The position numbers were made by a program, and so were the translations under genes. DNA of 64,000 nt, taken from NCBI GenBank assembly GCA_928724745.1, contig CAKMXJ010000011.1:124001-188000 (forward strand). The letters are read 5' to 3'. Numbering within the stretch: the first letter of the stretch is position 1; every line of letters begins with the position of its first letter. Under the pieces are notes generated by a model. It was given only the letters and a program-made list of their open reading frames with translations, had not been told where the DNA came from and made no database searches. This document shows positions 10,324-20,829 of this stretch, in pieces. This DNA is from Anthracocystis setariae (lineage: Eukaryota; Basidiomycota; Ustilaginomycetes; Ustilaginales; Ustilaginaceae).

Positions 10324-12750
10324 TCACACATCGCACTCCATCTGCCTATCTCGCATCATGTTTCTGGTTGCGTCACTGCTGACCGAGGCGGCAGGGGGTA
10401 TGTCGTTGAGCAGCTGACTGAGAGTAGGCAATGTGGGTCTACCGGGAGGCGTAGGCGTCGAATTCCTCTCTGCCTCATTTTCCGATGCGTTTGGCGTGGT
10501 TTCACCATCCTGCTCGTCCCTCCTCTTAGTCACGCTGGTGAGGATGGGCGGTAGACGTACGCCGTCCCGTCGAACCTTGGCGCGAGCCTGGTCGGGAAAG
10601 TTGATGGCGATGAGCAGGTCTCGAATCAGACGCACATGTTCGCGACGCATCGCTTCCGACGTCTCGTCCGACGCATCCATCGACGCCGATCGTCCCAGTG
10701 GTCGACCAAGCCCGCGCATCTGCGAAACACAATCGACTAGACTCGGGTACATGCCCGAAGACGTTTCAGAGCGAGCGCCCGACGTTGCCGGCGCAGAGTT
10801 GCGAAGCTCCGAATCCCTACGCACGCCAGGCAGCAGCTTTCTACCCGAGTCCGAGTCTAGCAACGAGCTGATGCTAGCCGAAGTGGACGCCGAGTTGGAT
10901 CGCAGAGGCGGCAGTCTTCGGTTCGCCTCGGATGGCGAAACACGCGGGTAGAGACCATGCGAGGGCGACCAAGAACCACGATGATCACCACCAACACCAC
11001 CAGCACCACCACCACCAACAGCAGTAGCAGCCTCACTCCAGCCACTCTCGGAGCTGGCAGCAGGAGAAGGTGAACGGTAACGACCGCCAACCTGACTAGC
11101 GTCGTCATCGAATTCATCCTCTTCCATAGCATCGTCCTCGTCCTTGAAGCGGTGATAAGTGTCACGCTTGATAACGCCAACCTCCTCAGGAGCTGCACGA
11201 GTAAGTGCCTCGACGCGACGGTAGCTGTGTCCGCCAGCATCCATTGGAGCCAACTGGGGAACGACAGCCTGACCTCGCGACACGCGAACACTGTCGAACC
11301 CGGGCTGATGCGTCGGGTGACCATACATATTGGCATCCGAGTAGTGCATGTGACCGTGAGCACGGCTAGGGAGTTGCGCGAAGGATCGCTGGGTGGTGTT
11401 GGCGTTGACCAAGAGATTCTCATCGAAACCGGGAATGTTGGTGAGGCCATACTGCGAAAGCGAGCTGAGATCAAAGTCGGCATTGTTACCCTGGCTTGAG
11501 AAGGACGACGAAGCCGACGAGGTCGACGAGAAGCTGTGAGAGCTCGAGATTGTCGAAGCAGCGCTGGTGCCGAGTTGCAGCAAGAAAGCATTGAGCTCAG
11601 CAAGGTCGACAGGCTCCTGCTTGACCTGGGTACGTTGAGACTCAATGGGTGCCTGAGTATATGGTGCCGAAGTGTCGAAGGTCGAAAAGATAGCGTTGAG
11701 CGAGGCATCGTCGAGGCCACCGACGCCAAAGGTCTGGTTGAGCCTCTCGGCCATGTGCGAGTCGTAAGCGGGAGCCATCTTCTTGCGTCGAAGGTCGCCA
11801 AAGAAGTCCTCAACCTGCTCGTGACCACGCTTGCTTCCGGCGAGGTTGTGGCTGGTGGTAGCGCCGTGAGCTAGATAAGTGTAAGAGGTTGGGTCGGTGG
11901 TGACCTTGCTGCGGGCATCAAGCCCCGAAGCCAAATTCATGTAGGACCCGACATCCTGACCGTGATATTGATGATTTGGAGCAGGACTGCTGCCCTGTGG
12001 AGTGTCGATGCGGGAAGACATGGGCGAGAGGGATGCACTGGACGTCGAATGGGCGTAGTGGTCACGAGCGTAGTCGGAGGTGGGGAGGGATGGGTATGCC
12101 GAGGGATAGGCGGGAGCGGTGGGGTAGAGACCGTGCTGGGCAGGCATGGCAGGATAGCCTACGTAAGTGTTGGCAGGCTGCATGGACGGATAGCCGCCGT
12201 ATCCACCAAAACCATGGTCAGGCATTCCGTAGGCGCGTGCGGCTGCGTTCTGTGCTGCCTTGTGTTGACGTTGCTGCTGGTGCTGTTCAGTGTGAATGCG
12301 CTCGTGCTTCTTGAGATCCTGTGGACGCTTGAAGGTCTTGCCGCAGACGTCACAGTTGTGCGGCTTGAGCGGTGTGTGAACACGAATGTGGGAGGTGATG
12401 TGGTCACGCTTGGCACAGGTGACGTCGCAACCTTCCCATTTGCAAGTGAGGCAGAGGTTGTTGGTAGACTTGCGACCGACGTGGTCATCGCAGAGATGCT
12501 TGTAGATGACCTCGGGGTCGTAAAACACTTTGCCGCAGTCGTCCCATCGGCAGGTGATGGGTTTGGAAGGTGGATCATACTCGCCATCGGAAGTGTTGCC
12601 GTTGGTCTTGGAGGAAGGGGATGGTGAGGACGACGAGAACGATGTGGCTGAGGATTGGTGAGATGGTGCAGGGCTGGCGCCAGTGTGAGAACTAGAGGCG
12701 GCATAGCTGGAGTGCTCGCTGGCGGCAGCCGGCGAAAGGTGATAGCTCAT
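10324..12750 (-). CDS. RIM101: pH-response C2H2 transcription factor RIM101/PacC
   Basis: This is an 808-aa homologue of the ambient-pH transcription factor, normally activated by proteolysis through the Rim/Pal pathway. Three C2H2 zinc fingers lie at about residues 67-90, 103-124 and 133-153. Finger 1 is the PacC/Gli-like wide type ([19 protein letters not shown]), finger 2 is [19 protein letters not shown] and finger 3 is [17 protein letters not shown], which carries the DNA-reading helix. A YPSL motif near residue 667 fits the YPX[L/I] signature bound by Rim20/PalA. The rest is Ser/Ala-rich and disordered, with an acidic patch ([13 protein letters not shown]) before the C-terminal third. 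ATG 12750 directly precedes a Ser-rich N-terminus and no better start exists. Its upstream region is unusually rich in TGCCAAG, the site type bound by PacC/Rim101, which suggests autoregulation. Gene family is firm; the processing details are inferred. Confidence 0.93.
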   Translation of the reverse strand: MSYHLSPAAASEHSSYAASSSHTGASPAPSHQSSATSFSSSSPSPSSKTNGNTSDGEYDPPSKPITCRWDDCGKVFYDPEVIYKHLCDDHVGRKSTNNLCLTCKWEGCDVTCAKRDHITSHIRVHTPLKPHNCDVCGKTFKRPQDLKKHERIHTEQHQQQRQHKAAQNAAARAYGMPDHGFGGYGGYPSMQPANTYVGYPAMPAQHGLYPTAPAYPSAYPSLPTSDYARDHYAHSTSSASLSPMSSRIDTPQGSSPAPNHQYHGQDVGSYMNLASGLDARSKVTTDPTSYTYLAHGATTSHNLAGSKRGHEQVEDFFGDLRRKKMAPAYDSHMAERLNQTFGVGGLDDASLNAIFSTFDTSAPYTQAPIESQRTQVKQEPVDLAELNAFLLQLGTSAASTISSSHSFSSTSSASSSFSSQGNNADFDLSSLSQYGLTNIPGFDENLLVNANTTQRSFAQLPSRAHGHMHYSDANMYGHPTHQPGFDSVRVSRGQAVVPQLAPMDAGGHSYRRVEALTRAAPEEVGVIKRDTYHRFKDEDDAMEEDEFDDDASQVGGRYRSPSPAASSESGWSEAATAVGGGGAGGVGGDHRGSWSPSHGLYPRVSPSEANRRLPPLRSNSASTSASISSLLDSDSGRKLLPGVRRDSELRNSAPATSGARSETSSGMYPSLVDCVSQMRGLGRPLGRSASMDASDETSEAMRREHVRLIRDLLIAINFPDQARAKVRRDGVRLPPILTSVTKRRDEQDGETTPNASENEAERNSTPTPPGRPTLPTLSQLLNDIPPAASVSSDATRNMMRDRQMECDV

Positions 12751-13962
12751 ATCGATGCTGTACTGATGAAGCCAACGGCCTCTGTGTGTATGTATGTGTG
12801 TGTGTGTATATATGTGAAGTTGGTGGGCTGAGTCAAAGAGCAGGTAGACGGTGGTAGCGGCGACGAAGGGCTAGGAAGTGAATGTCAATGTTGGCGGTAC
12901 AGATGTCAAGATGGGAAGTGGAAAGGAAATTATGCTGGAACGCAAGACGAAACCGTCGAGTATATGAAGGGAGGACGAGGCTGCGCCCAAGGTCAGGATG
13001 CCAAGAATCTATAGTCGGGGGTCAGAATGCCAAGACTTTGCAGTCGATCCACGTTGGAAGCGTCCTTGGCACGCACAGAAGGGCGATGCAGTGGATTCGA
13101 TGCGATTCGATTCGGTGCAGCTTTGGGCTGGTAAGCTTTGCGATGTGAGGATTCGATGGTGGGGTAAAGAGGTGAGGAAAGGAGAAATATGCCAGACGCA
13201 GCAGGTCAAAAGCTTGGCAAGAGAGTTCGAAAGGGAGGGAGGGAGGGAGGAGGAGGGTGTAGGGGGGGTTAAGGAGGGGAGAGGCAGAGGGGAGAAAGGG
13301 GGGCGGAATGGATGAGCAAGATAGCGAGGGTGAGGGCGAGGGCGAGGGGGAAAGGGTGAGAGCGGTGAGAGCGGTGTATGGAGTGAAACGGAACGAGCGA
13401 CGAGATGCGGTGCAGCCTCGACCGACTGATTATTCAAGCAACGTTAGCAGTAATCAAAGCACAGCACCAGCCAACATGGGCCAAGGTTTCCAAGTCTTGG
13501 CAACAGGACCCAAGCAGGAAAAAAAAAAAAAAAAAAAAAAGAAAAGGGAATAGACGCAGTGAGGAACGCGAGCCTTGGAGCTCGAATTTGTTTTTGAGAA
13601 TTTATTTTAATTTACAACGTTTTCGGGAGACTGAGCGGTGAGTGCCAAAGTGCAGAGAGATTGCCAAGACCTCTAGGCGCTCAGACTTTCGGAAACAGGT
13701 GGCAAGCAATGCCAAGAATCGGCAAAACAGAGCCTGGCTCATGCTGCAACGTGCCAAAAAAATATACTGTACCCGTCGACTGCTACACTACTGCAACGTC
13801 TGGATCCCAATACAAAATCACAAATCCGTATTTCAACTCGGCACAGCTTCATTACACTTGGGACAGTGGCGCCATCAGTGCCGCACAGGTACAATTAGGT
13901 CCCACTCTGAAACCCACTTCTGTAACCAGGTCGCCTAGCCCTTGGCCCTTTCCAACACTTTT

Positions 13963-14005
<43 letters not shown>

Positions 14006-15500
14006 CATAGCGCCTCTTTACCACACGGGTGCCAAGACCTGCTTGCACAATTTACTGTGTTGTGCTCTACTGTGCTGTGCTGTGACTGTAATGCACTGTA
14101 TGAGCCCCCCTTTCCACGCACTGCACCTCGATTTGAGCTGCTTTTCTTTGCTCTCGAAAACTGCTTCGGACAGCCGGTCTTGGCAGTCGAGCTAAGACCC
14201 TGTATACGGGTTGCGGCTCTGCCAAGACTTTTGGTGATGCGGTGCTTGCTCCGCAGTCTCACAAGCCTTGGCTTAGCTTGCCTACAGTGCTGCGTCGATA
14301 CACGGCCGAATAGAACCTCATCGTGAGCGTTTCCATCGTTGAGCCCACCAAATGAAGCAGATGGGAATCAGAGACAAAGAGAGAGAGAGAGTGAGAGGGA
14401 AACCGGGCGGCAAACTCGAACCCCGAAAAAGCTCAAGGTCCGGCTTCAGTGTAACGCCTTGCTACTCTACTACTACCACTGTAAACTGGCTGTCTTCATT
14501 TGTGGCATTGGTTTGCATCCGTGGCTGGCTGCTACACGCTTACATTTCATCCCACCTCTGTCAACAGTCTTTTCGGTTGCCAGATCACCTCGCAGCATCA
14601 CCCAAATGGCTCAAGCCATCCTCTGCCATCGTCACATCTTTGTTCTTTGCAATCACGCCGTACATTGTCAAAACCCACACCCTTGTTGCAGCGCTTACAC
14701 TCTGCCTTGATTTCGGTTTTGCAACCTCCGTCGTAAGCGAGAGGTTAACGTGCCGAAAGCTGCCCGATTTTGTGGATTCTTGACGCTTCCAGCGACCGGA
14801 ACCAAGTGTGCCGCGGTGAAACGTGTCGGAGCGGCAACTTGTTCCATACGCAGCACGGCCAACCTCCTTATCCAGCTTGGAAATCAAGCTGACCATTTGC
14901 ATCTTGCTGTATTTGCAACTCCAAGCTTTTCGGCAGAAGCATACAATCCGGCAAATTGGTCAATTCAAATTCATTAAATGCGGCCTTGGCAATGATTCGG
15001 GTTTGGTGCCGCGTGGATTTCAACTCGAGAAGAGCCAAGTGCACTGCACTGCAGTGTTGTGATGGACTATGCTCGATAGCCTCGACAGTATGTATCACAA
15101 TCTCGGTGCCATCAGTCTCGAGGAGCATTGAATCTCCGCAAAGCTCCATCGATTTGCTGTATCGGTAGCTTGCAAGGTGTAAGGTTCGCTGGTTCGCATC
15201 CCAAGCTTCGTACGGTATTGCCGCCTGACCCGCATAGCAAGATGACATACTGCATGAACTGCCGGTTCCAAAGCATTTCGTGCCAAGTTCCGGGGAGCCA
15301 ATGTATATCCAAGCCTCTTGGCAGCAGTGCACAGGATCCGTCACGCATTATTGGGCCATGTCAACCTGTTGATCGCCGATTTGGTTTCGGTCGGGCAGCG
15401 ATCAGACCGATCGTTCTGCGTTCTGCTTTTACTGATACTGTACACTTTGATACCAATCGTCAGTAGCTTGCGTGATGGGGCACATTGTCATGAACTAGCA
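12751..15500. other. Long gene-free region upstream of RIM101
   Basis: This 2.75-kb region lies between the RIM101 start and the ORC6 stop. It holds (TG)n near 12782-12812, G-rich purine tracts near 13230-13310 (GGGA units), GAGGGC repeats near 13325-13350, an A run of about 22 at 13519-13540 and a T run of about 37 near 13967-14003. Open frames here are short, without family resemblance, and run through homopolymers, so I annotate no gene. The striking content is the cluster of TGCCAAG sites, listed separately. Confidence 0.65.
12999..15323. promoter_or_regulatory. Cluster of TGCCAAG(A) PacC/Rim101-type sites upstream of RIM101
   Basis: Nine exact TGCCAAGA octamers, counting both strands, occur at 12999, 13028, 13495 (reverse), 13662, 13710, 14030, 14178 (reverse), 14220 and 15316 (reverse). 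Further GCCAAG cores lie at 13213 (reverse), 13480, 14267 (reverse), 14985 (reverse) and 15281. The known PacC consensus is GCCARG with a preferred preceding T. All sites lie 250-2,570 bp upstream of the RIM101 start, in DNA with no other gene. Autoregulation is inferred, not shown. Confidence 0.65.
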
Positions 15501-16376
15501 TTAGAGGGTGCTGCTGGTATCGGTGGATGGTGAGATGGTTACAAGGAAATCGCTGGGGCCATCCAGATACCTCCAGGTGGGATTTGATGAACGCAACCGC
15601 TCGATGCTGGACTGAATATGGTTGATCCTGTCCCGCCGACGCCTTTCATCCATGGCTTCTTCCTCTGCGTCGAGTCGATTTAAGCTCGAATGGATCGCCA
15701 ATCCAAAAACGACCTTGCCCATTCTCCTTCGCTTGATTCGACGAGGCTGCAACTCTACTGCCTCAGCGTCTGCTGTAGCTGACCGATGCGTTGGTCCGTC
15801 CCGCGCTGTGGTGTTTGTTCCTTCGGTCGAAATTGTCGCATTAACTGGATCCTTCTCTGAACCTTTGCTTGCGGACGACGATTGAGGTGCGGCTCGCATT
15901 GTCTGATCGAACAGACTGCCCGCTTGGATGGCCTGTGCTTTGGCCAGCAGCGCCTGCCTGCTTTTGCTTGCTGAGGTTGGCGTTGCCAGCGGTGATGGAC
16001 GTGCTGGACGGACAGCTGCCAATGTGGCTGCAAAGGGGCTGTTGAGCACATCCGAAGGGCCCGAAAGCGTCTGAGCCGGTACATTGGATGACTGCACTGC
16101 CGTTCGAAAGTCGCGCTCGGCTGCTGCAAATTGCGCCGGAGGAAGTCCACTTGCTCGAATCGCTGATGCTCGGTCTGGAACTCGAGAATCCAGGCTTTCA
16201 GCCGCCAGGTAGCAGCAGATGGCTACCACACCGGTCCCCGCATTCTTGACCGCCTTGGCGTTACCTCGACGCGACCATAGATCCACCGCAGCAAGATACG
16301 CCTCGACACGGTCAATTAGAGCGCCTGAGCGTACCCCGCAGAGAGATTGAATCTGGGCTCGACGTGAAGCTGCCAT
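15501..16376 (-). CDS. ORC6: Probable origin recognition complex subunit 6
   Basis: The product is 291 aa from ATG 16376. The N-terminal ~95 residues follow the Orc6 cyclin-like pattern: a short leader, LIDRVEAYLAAVDLWSRR, then AGTGVVAICCYLAAESLD, RVPDRASAIRASGL and a helix ending DFRTAV. This parallels the family order AEEYLRLS, SAVMCLDLAA, LDRAYLIKLSGL. A disordered Ser/Pro/Ala linker follows, then a basic patch (RRIKRRRMGKVVFGLAI) and a C-terminal segment with an Arg/Asp-rich helix. An in-frame extension to ATG 16610 would add 78 residues with no Orc6 character, so I reject it. If correct, the protein binds origins in the nucleus with ORC1-5. The assignment rests on pattern similarity in a poorly conserved family. 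It is divergent from DPS1 across a 363-bp spacer. Confidence 0.62.
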   Translation of the reverse strand: MAASRRAQIQSLCGVRSGALIDRVEAYLAAVDLWSRRGNAKAVKNAGTGVVAICCYLAAESLDSRVPDRASAIRASGLPPAQFAAAERDFRTAVQSSNVPAQTLSGPSDVLNSPFAATLAAVRPARPSPLATPTSASKSRQALLAKAQAIQAGSLFDQTMRAAPQSSSASKGSEKDPVNATISTEGTNTTARDGPTHRSATADAEAVELQPRRIKRRRMGKVVFGLAIHSSLNRLDAEEEAMDERRRRDRINHIQSSIERLRSSNPTWRYLDGPSDFLVTISPSTDTSSTL

Positions 16377-16739
16377 GGTGTGATATCGGTGGCAAGCTGA
16401 TGTCGTCGACGGATGCGATCCGACGTCGTTCGGAAGGCAAGACGGCAAGCTGCAGTAATACAGTAAAATCTCAAGGTCTGAGCGCATCCTATTTTCGGGA
16501 AAGCCGAAATCCGAACTTTGGCACGTCAAGTCACGAGGAAGAACGTCGAAAAGGTCAAAGCTTGCTCGCTTGCTCGCTTTGTTGGTTGGTTGCTTGGTTG
16601 GTTGGGGCATTGCAGCAGTGTGTTGTGCCCAATTACTGCATCGTCTCTTCCGAGTCAGAATTCTGCCGGAGACGAGTCAGATCTTGGTCGACGCTATCCC
16701 CTTTATCTTGTCTCCACCATCATCGACTTGTAGCTCACA
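16377..16739. promoter_or_regulatory. Divergent promoter of ORC6 and DPS1
   Basis: This 363-bp spacer contains GCTTGCTC and GGTTGGTT short repeats near 16560-16605 and a pyrimidine-rich stretch (ATCTTGTCTCCACCATC) just before the DPS1 ATG. No defined factor site is claimed. Confidence 0.5.
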
Positions 16740-18434
16740 ATGGCTGACCAAGACACCCTCGCAAGACTTCAGCACGAGTCTCAAGCTGCTCCTGCAGTCC
16801 CCGCTCCCGCCGAGGACGGCGCCGAAGAGCTCAACCCGGACGGAACCCCTCTCTCGGACAACCAGAAGAAGAAGCGAGCCGCCAAGGCTGAGAAGGAGCG
16901 CATCAAGGCGGAAAAGGCGGCCAAGCTCGCCGCTGAAAAGGCTGCTCGTGAGGCTGCCGATGTCGACTTTGCCTCGCAGAACTACGGCAAGCTCCCGCTC
17001 AACATGTCCCAGGAACGTCCCGGTCGCACCTTCACCAAGATCTCCGAAATCAGCCCCGAGCGTGACGGCGAGCATATCATCCTCTCTGCTCGTGTCCAGA
17101 CCAGCCGTGCTCCATCCGCCAAGCTCGTCTTCCTGACTTTCCGTCAGGGCGTCGACTGTGTCCAGGCTACGCTGGCTCAAGCTCCCGAGAAGGTCTCGCG
17201 TCAGATGACCAAGTGGGCCGCCAGTCTTGCTGCCGAGACTATCGTCCTTGTTGAGGGTACCATCGTAAAGACTCCCAAGCCTGTCGAGTCCAACACCGTC
17301 ACCGTCAAGGAAGCTGAGATCAAAATCTCCAAGATCCACTCGACCAGCGAGATCGCTTTCGAGCAGCTGCCCTTTGGTGTCGACGACGCTACCAGATCTG
17401 AGGTCGAGATCCAGGCATCGCAGCAGACCGACCGTCCGATGCCTCCGATCGCTCTGGACACGCGTCTCGACAACCGCGTGCTTGACCTGAGAACCACGAC
17501 GAACCAGGCCATCTTCCGCCTCACCCACGGCGTCTGCAAGCTCTTCCGCGAGTACCTCGACAACCTCGACTTTGTCGAAATCCACACGCCCAAGCTGCAG
17601 GGTGCTGCTACCGAGAGCGGGTCTTCCGTGTTCAAGGTGTCCTACTTCAAGGGTCAGGCGTTCCTGGCTCAGTCGCCTCAGCTGGCTAAGCAGATGGCGA
17701 TTGCTGCCGACTTTGGACGCGTCTACGAGATTGGACCCGTCTTCCGTGCCGAGGACTCGAACACGCACCGTCACATGACCGAGTTCACCGGTCTCGATCT
17801 CGAGATGGCATTCAACGAACACTACCACGAGGTGGTGGACACGCTCGATGGTCTGTTCACCTTTATCTTCCGGGAGCTGCCCAAGCGATACCGCAAGGAG
17901 ATCGATGCGGTCAAGCGCCAGTACCCTTGCGAAGAGTTCCTTCTTCCCGAAAAGACGGTTCGTCTGCAGTACAAGGATGCTATCGCTCTGCTGCGTGAGA
18001 ATGGCAAGGAGATCGGTGACCTCGAGGACCTTTCCACCGAGATGGAGCGATTCCTGGGTGGATTGGTGCGCGACAAGTATAAGACGGATTTCTACATGCT
18101 GGACAAGTTCCCGCTCGAGATCCGACCGTTTTACACTATGCCCGACCCGGCTGATCCAAAGTACTCGAACTCGTACGACTTTTTCATGCGTGGCCAGGAG
18201 ATCCTTTCGGGCGCTCAGCGTGTGCACGATGCGGCTTTCTTGGAAAAGAGGATGGCCGAGTTTGGGATTCCCGTCGAAAGCATGAAGCACTACGTCGAGG
18301 CTTTCAGGTTAGGATGCCCGCCCCATGCTGGTGGTGGTATCGGCTTGGAACGCGTCGTCATGTTCTACCTTGGTTTGGGTAACATCAGGAGGGCGTCCAT
18401 GTTCCCTCGTGACCCTAAGCGTCTTGACCCTTAG
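16740..18434 (+). CDS. DPS1: Cytoplasmic aspartyl-tRNA synthetase
   Basis: This 564-aa class IIb aminoacyl-tRNA synthetase charges tRNA-Asp with aspartate in the cytosol. A Lys/Ala-rich N-terminal extension (residues ~40-75, KKKRAAKAEKERIKAEKAAK) is typical of fungal cytosolic AspRS and aids tRNA binding. An OB-fold anticodon-binding domain follows at ~95-215. The catalytic domain shows motif 2 (VFRAEDSNTHRHMTEFTGLD) and motif 3 (GIGLERVVMFYLGLGNIRRA), ending in the family's FPRDPKRLDP. ATG 16740 in context ACA-ATGG begins the protein. Codon use is strongly biased to C-ending codons, as expected of a highly expressed gene. It is intronless and convergent with the CPSF6-like gene. Confidence 0.95.
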   Translation: MADQDTLARLQHESQAAPAVPAPAEDGAEELNPDGTPLSDNQKKKRAAKAEKERIKAEKAAKLAAEKAAREAADVDFASQNYGKLPLNMSQERPGRTFTKISEISPERDGEHIILSARVQTSRAPSAKLVFLTFRQGVDCVQATLAQAPEKVSRQMTKWAASLAAETIVLVEGTIVKTPKPVESNTVTVKEAEIKISKIHSTSEIAFEQLPFGVDDATRSEVEIQASQQTDRPMPPIALDTRLDNRVLDLRTTTNQAIFRLTHGVCKLFREYLDNLDFVEIHTPKLQGAATESGSSVFKVSYFKGQAFLAQSPQLAKQMAIAADFGRVYEIGPVFRAEDSNTHRHMTEFTGLDLEMAFNEHYHEVVDTLDGLFTFIFRELPKRYRKEIDAVKRQYPCEEFLLPEKTVRLQYKDAIALLRENGKEIGDLEDLSTEMERFLGGLVRDKYKTDFYMLDKFPLEIRPFYTMPDPADPKYSNSYDFFMRGQEILSGAQRVHDAAFLEKRMAEFGIPVESMKHYVEAFRLGCPPHAGGGIGLERVVMFYLGLGNIRRASMFPRDPKRLDP

Positions 18435-18660
18435 AAAGGTGCGAACTGCGCTTGTCAGTAGAGCTATCTCCTTTGTTCTTTCTCGTCACAACATTTAAAA
18501 AAAAAGTACACTACTACTGCTTTCGGTCAGGCTCACTTGTTCGAGTTTGTCTTGGTTGAGCGACTGTGAGTGATGGCGAAGAAAGTGTAAAGTTTTGTAT
18601 TGGCGCTATAGGCGTGGGGGAGAAGCGGTGACAATAAATCGAGTGGATGGAAGGGAGAGA

Positions 18661-19956
18661 TCAATTTTCGTCCATTCGATGTCGTTTCCTTTCACGATCA
18701 TCGTTGCCCATCCCTGGTGGCGCTTGGCTCATGCCAGCCATGGGCATGGCACCACCCATTGGCATGGGCGGCATACCCATCATGCCTCCACCGGGCATTC
18801 CAAAGAAGTTAGGATTGAAATGACCTCCCTGACCACCGCCTCTACCACCTCTGTTACCCCATCCTCCTCCCCTTCCGCCTCCCCTACCGTATGGCCTTCC
18901 TCCGCCACCGCCGGCACCGCCGGCACCAGCACCGACATTTGCACCTGTGCCCGGTCCGTTCTGTGCGCCCATCATGCCGCCCATCATGATCGGATTCATG
19001 ATCCCCATCGCACCGGGAGGCGCTGCGCCACCCATCCGGATCGGTGCGCCAGCCATGGGTGCGGCATGCGCACCACCTCTTCCTCCGCCCATGCCTCCTC
19101 TACCACCACCCATGCCACCCATGCCACCCATGCCGCCACCACCGCCACGTTGCGATCTCTCGTTCTTGGGGATGGGATCCTTGGGTAGCGTGCGGAACGG
19201 ATTGCCATTGGCACTGGTGGTGAGCGTAACATTGGCGCGCTTGAAGTGGAAATCATTCTGCTCAAACCAAGTTTTGATCTTGTTGGCATCCGCCTCACTG
19301 TCGGTCTCGACATACGCTACGCCTTTGGACTTTCCATTCACCTTGTGTTCCGAAAAGGTGATATCGTTGAGCGAGACGTGGACGCCCACCGATGCAGCGA
19401 TTTGTCGGATCTCCTCGTCGGTAGACCACCAGTTGAGATCGCCGATGTACACGGCATTTTGGATGGACGGATCGGTGACTTTGGGTCGACCCGCGAGCGT
19501 CGACATGGTCGAGCGTACGGGGAGTGGGGCAGATGAAGATGGGTTGGGGGGCAGAGAGAAGGAGGCGGCAGAGGGTTGGTCGTGGTGTCGTTGATAGGAT
19601 GAGGTGCTGGGTTGTGCTGGGAGTTGATGTGCAGTAGAGGAAGAGGAGGAGGGGGTGGTGGTGGTGGTGGCGGGCTTGTCATCGCCCGAGTCGGCTCGTT
19701 GACGTTTAGCCGAAGCAGTATTGTAGGAGGAGGACGAGGTGGGATCGGCACTCATGGCCTCATCGACGGTCTCGGTTTTGAGAGATGGCTCATCTTCGGT
19801 TTTGAGCACATCCGAGTACAGATCATCCTACATCGGGTTGCGAAAGGTTCAGAAGATAGAAACGTAAGTACAGAGGATGTGGATGGGGTTGAGGTGCGCT
19901 AGGTTTGCTACACATAGGAAACTCACGCTGTACAGATCGAACTTGTCGTCATCCAT
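18661..19956 (-). CDS. CPSF6-like RRM and Gly-rich RNA-binding protein, two exons
   Basis: Exon 1 (19956-19927) encodes [11 protein letters not shown] 99-bp intron with a GTGAGT donor and a GTAG acceptor leads to exon 2 (19827-18661), for 398 aa. The repeated DLYS around the junction matches the acidic start of CPSF6/7-like proteins. One RRM spans about residues 125-200: RNP2 is VYIGDLNWW and the RNP1-like strand is SKGVAYVET. The order [17 protein letters not shown] closely follows CPSF6 (YIGNLTWWTTDEDL). The C-terminal ~170 residues are Gly/Met/Arg-rich with RGG-type blocks and a basic tail (RKRHRMDEN). The expected role is in mRNA 3'-end processing in the nucleus. A THO/hnRNP-type role is possible because only the RRM is diagnostic. 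It is divergent from LYS1. Confidence 0.8.
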
Positions 19957-20829
19957 GATGTATTCTTGTGTGCGTGCGTGCGTACAGGACAAGAGGGTAG
20001 GAAAAGCTGTGTGCTTGCAAGTCTGATGAGAGGGTACAGGAATGCGCAGTCCAGCCGAGTGTCTACAAGATTGCAAGGCAAACAACATCCAGCGCAAGAA
20101 CGATGCAAAATGACAGCTAGAGTCAGCGGATGGATGCTAGGGCGACGTGTCTACCCGGTCACGAAAGAGAATGAACGGGAAGCCACACTAGCACGCGGGC
20201 TCGCTTTTCCAAAGATGCTTTACTTACAAGAAGAAAGGACACTGTGTGATCGTGGGAAGGAAGGAAGGAAGGAAGGAAGGAAGCAAGCCTTGTAATGGAA
20301 CGATGCTGTTGATGAAGAAGCGTTGAGGTGCATCATGCAATTTCAGGGTCTTTTTGTCTTTTAAAGCGAAGCGTCAACGCGACAAAAGCGTAAATTCGTC
20401 GATCACGCTCCAACGCGCATTTCTGCTTGCTTGCTTGCTGCGGGGTTTTGTTGTTTTTCTTCAATCTCACATACACTGTTCTCCCTTCTTTTATGGTGGT
20501 AGCGGCAATTCGGCGAAAGACCGAGCGCATTCCAACTCAATCCAACCGTGCGTTGGTCTGCTTGGGCAACAAAAAGGCGGTCGGTATGCGTGCTTGCGCG
20601 CCCTTCTGAGCGAAATGACTGCCTGACTCGACTCGACTCGACTCGACTTGCAAGAAGGATTGCACTTTTAAACATTCCGGCACAAGCCCGAACCTCTCTA
20701 CTCGTTGTGGGGCCTTTGCATATATATCTTCTGGCCCCCCTTTTTTTTTCTCTGAATAGACTTTGCTCCTCTCCGCAAGCATCCATCTTTCCTCCTCTCA
20801 AGCACATTGGATCGCACACTCGCTTCACC
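19957..20829. promoter_or_regulatory. Divergent region between CPSF6-like gene and LYS1
   Basis: This 873-bp region holds a (GGAA)n run near 20258-20281, a (CGACT)n pentamer at 20624-20648 whose first unit creates a TGACTC half of a Gcn4-type site, and a T run just upstream of the LYS1 start. No gene is visible. The Gcn4 resemblance is weak because the site arises from the microsatellite. Confidence 0.45.

Noticed and set aside
13009..14783. Open frames of 100-220 codons upstream of RIM101
   Set aside because: They run through homopolymers and purine tracts, have no family features and overlap the regulatory-site array.
15130..15215. tRNA-like stretch with GGTTCGCATCC resembling a B box
   Set aside because: No matching A box at proper distance and no cloverleaf arms can be formed.
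16377..16610. N-terminal extension of ORC6 by 78 residues
   Set aside because: The extension has no Orc6-like sequence and the conserved part begins right after ATG 16376.
20624..20629. Gcn4-type TGACTC upstream of LYS1
   Set aside because: It arises as the edge of a CGACT microsatellite and lacks the full TGACTCA.
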